64,000 nt of DNA, taken from contig JBBDHG010000032.1 of the NCBI GenBank assembly GCA_037951165.1, forward strand, positions 7,431,001 to 7,495,000, given 5' to 3'. The stretch is from Lophius americanus. Taxonomy: Eukaryota > Chordata > Actinopteri > Lophiiformes > Lophiidae. Below the pieces are notes generated by a model, which was given only the letters and a program-made list of their open reading frames with translations, had not been told where the DNA came from and searched no databases. Position 1 is the first letter of the stretch. The number at the start of each line of letters is the position of its first letter. Below are positions 60,971 through 64,000 of this stretch, piece after piece. A program made the position numbers and the translations under genes.

Positions 60971-62700
60971 TATTTAAGCAGGTTAAAGAAATAAAACTAA
61001 ATAAAATAAAACACAAAATAAAACACAGCAGAGCTGCTCTTACTATATGTAAGTAGATTAATACGCCCTTCAAAAATAATTGTTGTACTACATTATGTTG
61101 AACTATTGTGTAAGCATTAAATAGGCCATTGAGTTGAAATCAACAGAAAGAATATAAAAATGTATGAATTTTAACTTTTTCACTGTTTGAATCTGGACTG
61201 TGACACTGAATGAGTCCTGGAAACAAATTATATTTGTAGTTGTATCAAAGTATCTACAATAGAGGAAGACAAGCATTTGAAGTTTGACGTTTGGTCCTTG
61301 CAAGCTATAGGAACTTTATGTCTATTAGTAGCAAGAAGAATTTATTAGTGGTGTATAACTTGGCATTAATGTTTTTAGTATTGTCATGTAGCCAGTGTTA
61401 CAGTTTGTGGTCATTGAATAAATTCCTATTACACAGTGTCTTTGTTGTATGGACGAAAATGGCTCCAAAACAATATTCACTACTTGTGGCTCACCAAAGG
61501 AATATAGGTTTGGAGACTGTTCTCATCTGAAGATGAATTCTGTATCACAACGCAACCGTTTCGCCAGTTTAGCCAATATAATGTCCAAAATAGGTTTTCC
61601 TAGACTCTTTCTATTTCCTACTCTTAATGAAATAATAGGTAGCCTAACAATAAAATTAATAAAATCTCTCTTTTATCAAAACTATTAATGAATTCATAAT
61701 CAAGGCCCAAGATGCAGCAAATAATTTTGACAATTATTTTGCAGATAAAGAGGATGATCGCAATATTGCATGTTTCCAGTGGATTTGAAACATTCATTTT
61801 TGGCCTGGGTCCAGATAATAACCACTTCACATATCAAAATATAACTATGAAATATAAACGTTCAGTCTTGTGATCGTTCAGTCTTGTTTTACGTAACTTT
61901 ATACATACATTTAATTTTATGCTGTCAGCAGTGGTGTAGCATGGGTTGTCAGCGCCCGGGGCAAGGCAAGTATTGTGCCCTAAACCTGCACGCCATTAGC
62001 ACTCCCCGGGTCTATTCCACTAGTCCAGTATATTATATCTAATAACATGTAGCAGGCTTTACTAATTCTGATAAAGTGGGGTGTCAGTCAGAGTCATGTC
62101 TGACAAATAATAAATAACGCGGGGAATAATTAGTTTCGTAATACCATACCCAAAAATTTTAAAGGCATACATATCATCGTCATCTTCAATAATTTCAGCA
62201 TGACACAAGCAAATACAACGCAACACAGCAAATCTTTCAGATTTTCAGTGTATTTATAAAAAATCCAAGCCAGCATTGAGAATGGAAGTGTGAGTACAAC
62301 AGACAGGGCTCAGTCCGTTCCAGTAAAAATTTGTTTCTGGGTTTCCCAACAACCCTAAAATACAACAGTCCATATGCAGAGGATGCAATGAAAAAGAACA
62401 GTCAACACAAAATATCCACAAAATATTGGGTTTTACCATGAATCCTCTAACAATCAGGCTAGAAAGAAACAACAAGTCAAATGTATGAAAACAAAATAAA
62501 CCCCTTTTTAGTCACTGTGTCGTAAACCAGTCAGTCAGTCATATTTTAGCGTCTGCCTTTTACTGTTAGTCAGCCAAGCTAACAAATTCTGGTAACTGTC
62601 AACAAAGGGGGAAATGGTGCGATATGATGTTGTGATTGGATAATTTTATACATGTGGGTGTTACTGTGAGAAATATTAAAGACTCCCAGACACGTGGTGA
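60971..62700. other. Intergenic, nothing recognised
   Basis: AT-rich; no exon of the gene that neighbours ATP5F1A in mammals (HAUS1) was recognised. Confidence 0.4.
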
Positions 62701-64000
62701 CGTTATGTGATTCTTGCTCGCAACACTACGTCGAATGCTCAAACATTGGGAGATGTGCCCATCCCCTCTGGCGAAGGGCGATAAACGCCATAAACTGTTA
62801 GCAGTCCTCCAATACAGTGATGAACGGGCATTCTTGGTGTGGGCCCCAACCGTCTGTAGCAATATCCTTCTGGGGATCAGACTAGCAAGATCCACATCCT
62901 CTTTTAAATCCCTTTTAAAGACATTCTTACCTCTGCCTAGGGGATGTGTCTGCAACACATGTGAGCCGCAACACAGCTGTTGAGGACGTTGGACGTTGTC
63001 TCAAAGATAATGAGTGCGGCAGAGATAGTCAGGCTCAACGTTCCAATTAAAGCTCCTGGGAGTTTGGACAGGCATCTCTTAGTCCCAGCAATTACACAGT
63101 CAGATTCTGTGCATGTGGCCGGTGACCATTTGCAGATGCTCAGGAAGACATGGAACACTCCTAGTGGGAACCCAGTTCAATGCAGTCTGTTGGAGACTGG
63201 CTAAGACCCTAAGACCCAGAGACTGGAATGGGGTATATGCCTCCAGTTGAGCGGGAGTTTACAGCTTTAACATCTCTGGGTCCAAAGCGGGTAACTGCTA
63301 ATCCATACTGTCCATGAAAGAGTTTTGATAAGACTGACCAACTGGTGTGTTTTACTTTTAATGCAGCCAAACGAGCAAACCGCTCTTAAATTCAAGCCCG
63401 CTCTTAAATTCCCTCACAATGTCAGCGTCACTCACTTCTCAGAGGCTGATGAGGATTCTAGCCCTACTGGATCAAATCCAATATGGCAGCCAGCAAGAGT
63501 TGATCCTGTTTCAGAGGCTGCTTGTGTGGCACCTGTAACATATTTTCTTTTAATTAACATTTACTGCAGTAACATATAATATGTCTTTATGTTCAGGTAT
63601 ACGTTATGTGGAACTCTGTGTTAGATTACAGATAGCAGGTGAAGCAGAAGAAGTTTCAGTTTTTGTGTGTTGAAAAAAAAGCTGTGTTGTGAAGTGTGTG
63701 TGATTGATGGCTCTTATGTGTTAACACGTACAGACCATATTAATAAAGCTGGAACCTCAATCTACACCAGGCCGCTGCAGTCTGAGTGGTGTAAGATGAT
63801 AGGGATGATTTCAGGAGCGCTAGCGGATGTTCCTTTGGGCCTCCTAAGAGACTGGCCACTTCAGAGAAGGACAGAGCGCAATTGCTCCAAGGAAGGTCCC
63901 CCTTGAGGACCCCTGGCTTTGGGTTCACTGTCTCAAGAATGGAATCCTGGAAGGGTGGAAGGGTGTTTTCAGCCATTCCCTCTGATTCTCCCATGTACCA
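62701..64000. other. Intergenic, probably repeat-derived
   Basis: 62870-62935 encodes LGIRLARSTSSFKSLLKTFL, resembling the 'TSFKSxLKTHLF' phrase near the 3' end of several fish LINEs. 63750-63990 is GC-rich and compositionally unlike its surroundings. No complete domain is visible and the class is uncertain. Confidence 0.4.

Overview
The window looks like teleost fish nuclear DNA. The evidence is four vertebrate multi-exon genes with GT/AG introns and fish-like proteins, low overall GC, and a dense background of fish-type interspersed repeats: L1/Tx1-like, RTE-like and Rex1-like LINE relics, Tc1 and hAT DNA-transposon relics, tRNA-derived SINEs and many microsatellites. I see no bacterial, phage, CRISPR or operon-type feature. 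Most short open frames are chance frames in introns, repeats or intergenic DNA and are left out.

Layout. 1-15129: no exon recognised; repeat-rich, with a nested hAT-type element flanked by 8-bp target-site duplications (7527-8755), a long inverted repeat (4184-5349), a 26-bp minisatellite (10889-11020) and a decayed L1-like LINE (11270-13480). 15130-24210 (+): rnf122, a membrane RING-H2 E3 ligase; five exons cover all but the first ~8 residues. 24211-32141: 3' UTR and intergenic repeats. 32360-41240 (+): csgalnact1, a Golgi chondroitin sulfate N-acetylgalactosaminyltransferase, complete at 530 codons in nine coding exons. 41241-45139: intergenic, with a Tc1 relic, TA and GATA microsatellites, and the plpp1 leader. 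45140-50926 (+): plpp1, phospholipid phosphatase 1, complete at 283 codons in six exons. 50927-55780: intergenic, with an RTE-like LINE relic carrying a second 26-bp minisatellite. 55910-60369 (-): atp5f1a, mitochondrial ATP synthase subunit alpha, complete at 551 codons in eleven exons, convergent with plpp1. 60370-64000: its promoter and repeat-derived DNA.

The four genes do not form a pathway. They serve ubiquitin ligation, chondroitin sulfate initiation, lipid phosphate hydrolysis and oxidative phosphorylation. Each reading frame stays intact across all its splice junctions, so they look like functional genes.

I found no convincing new biological system. The observations most worth following up are a dispersed repeat family of roughly 0.8 kb present about ten times in both orientations, three tight hairpins inside rnf122 introns, the nested hAT insertion, the long inverted repeat, and small protein-level changes in csgalnact1 and plpp1.
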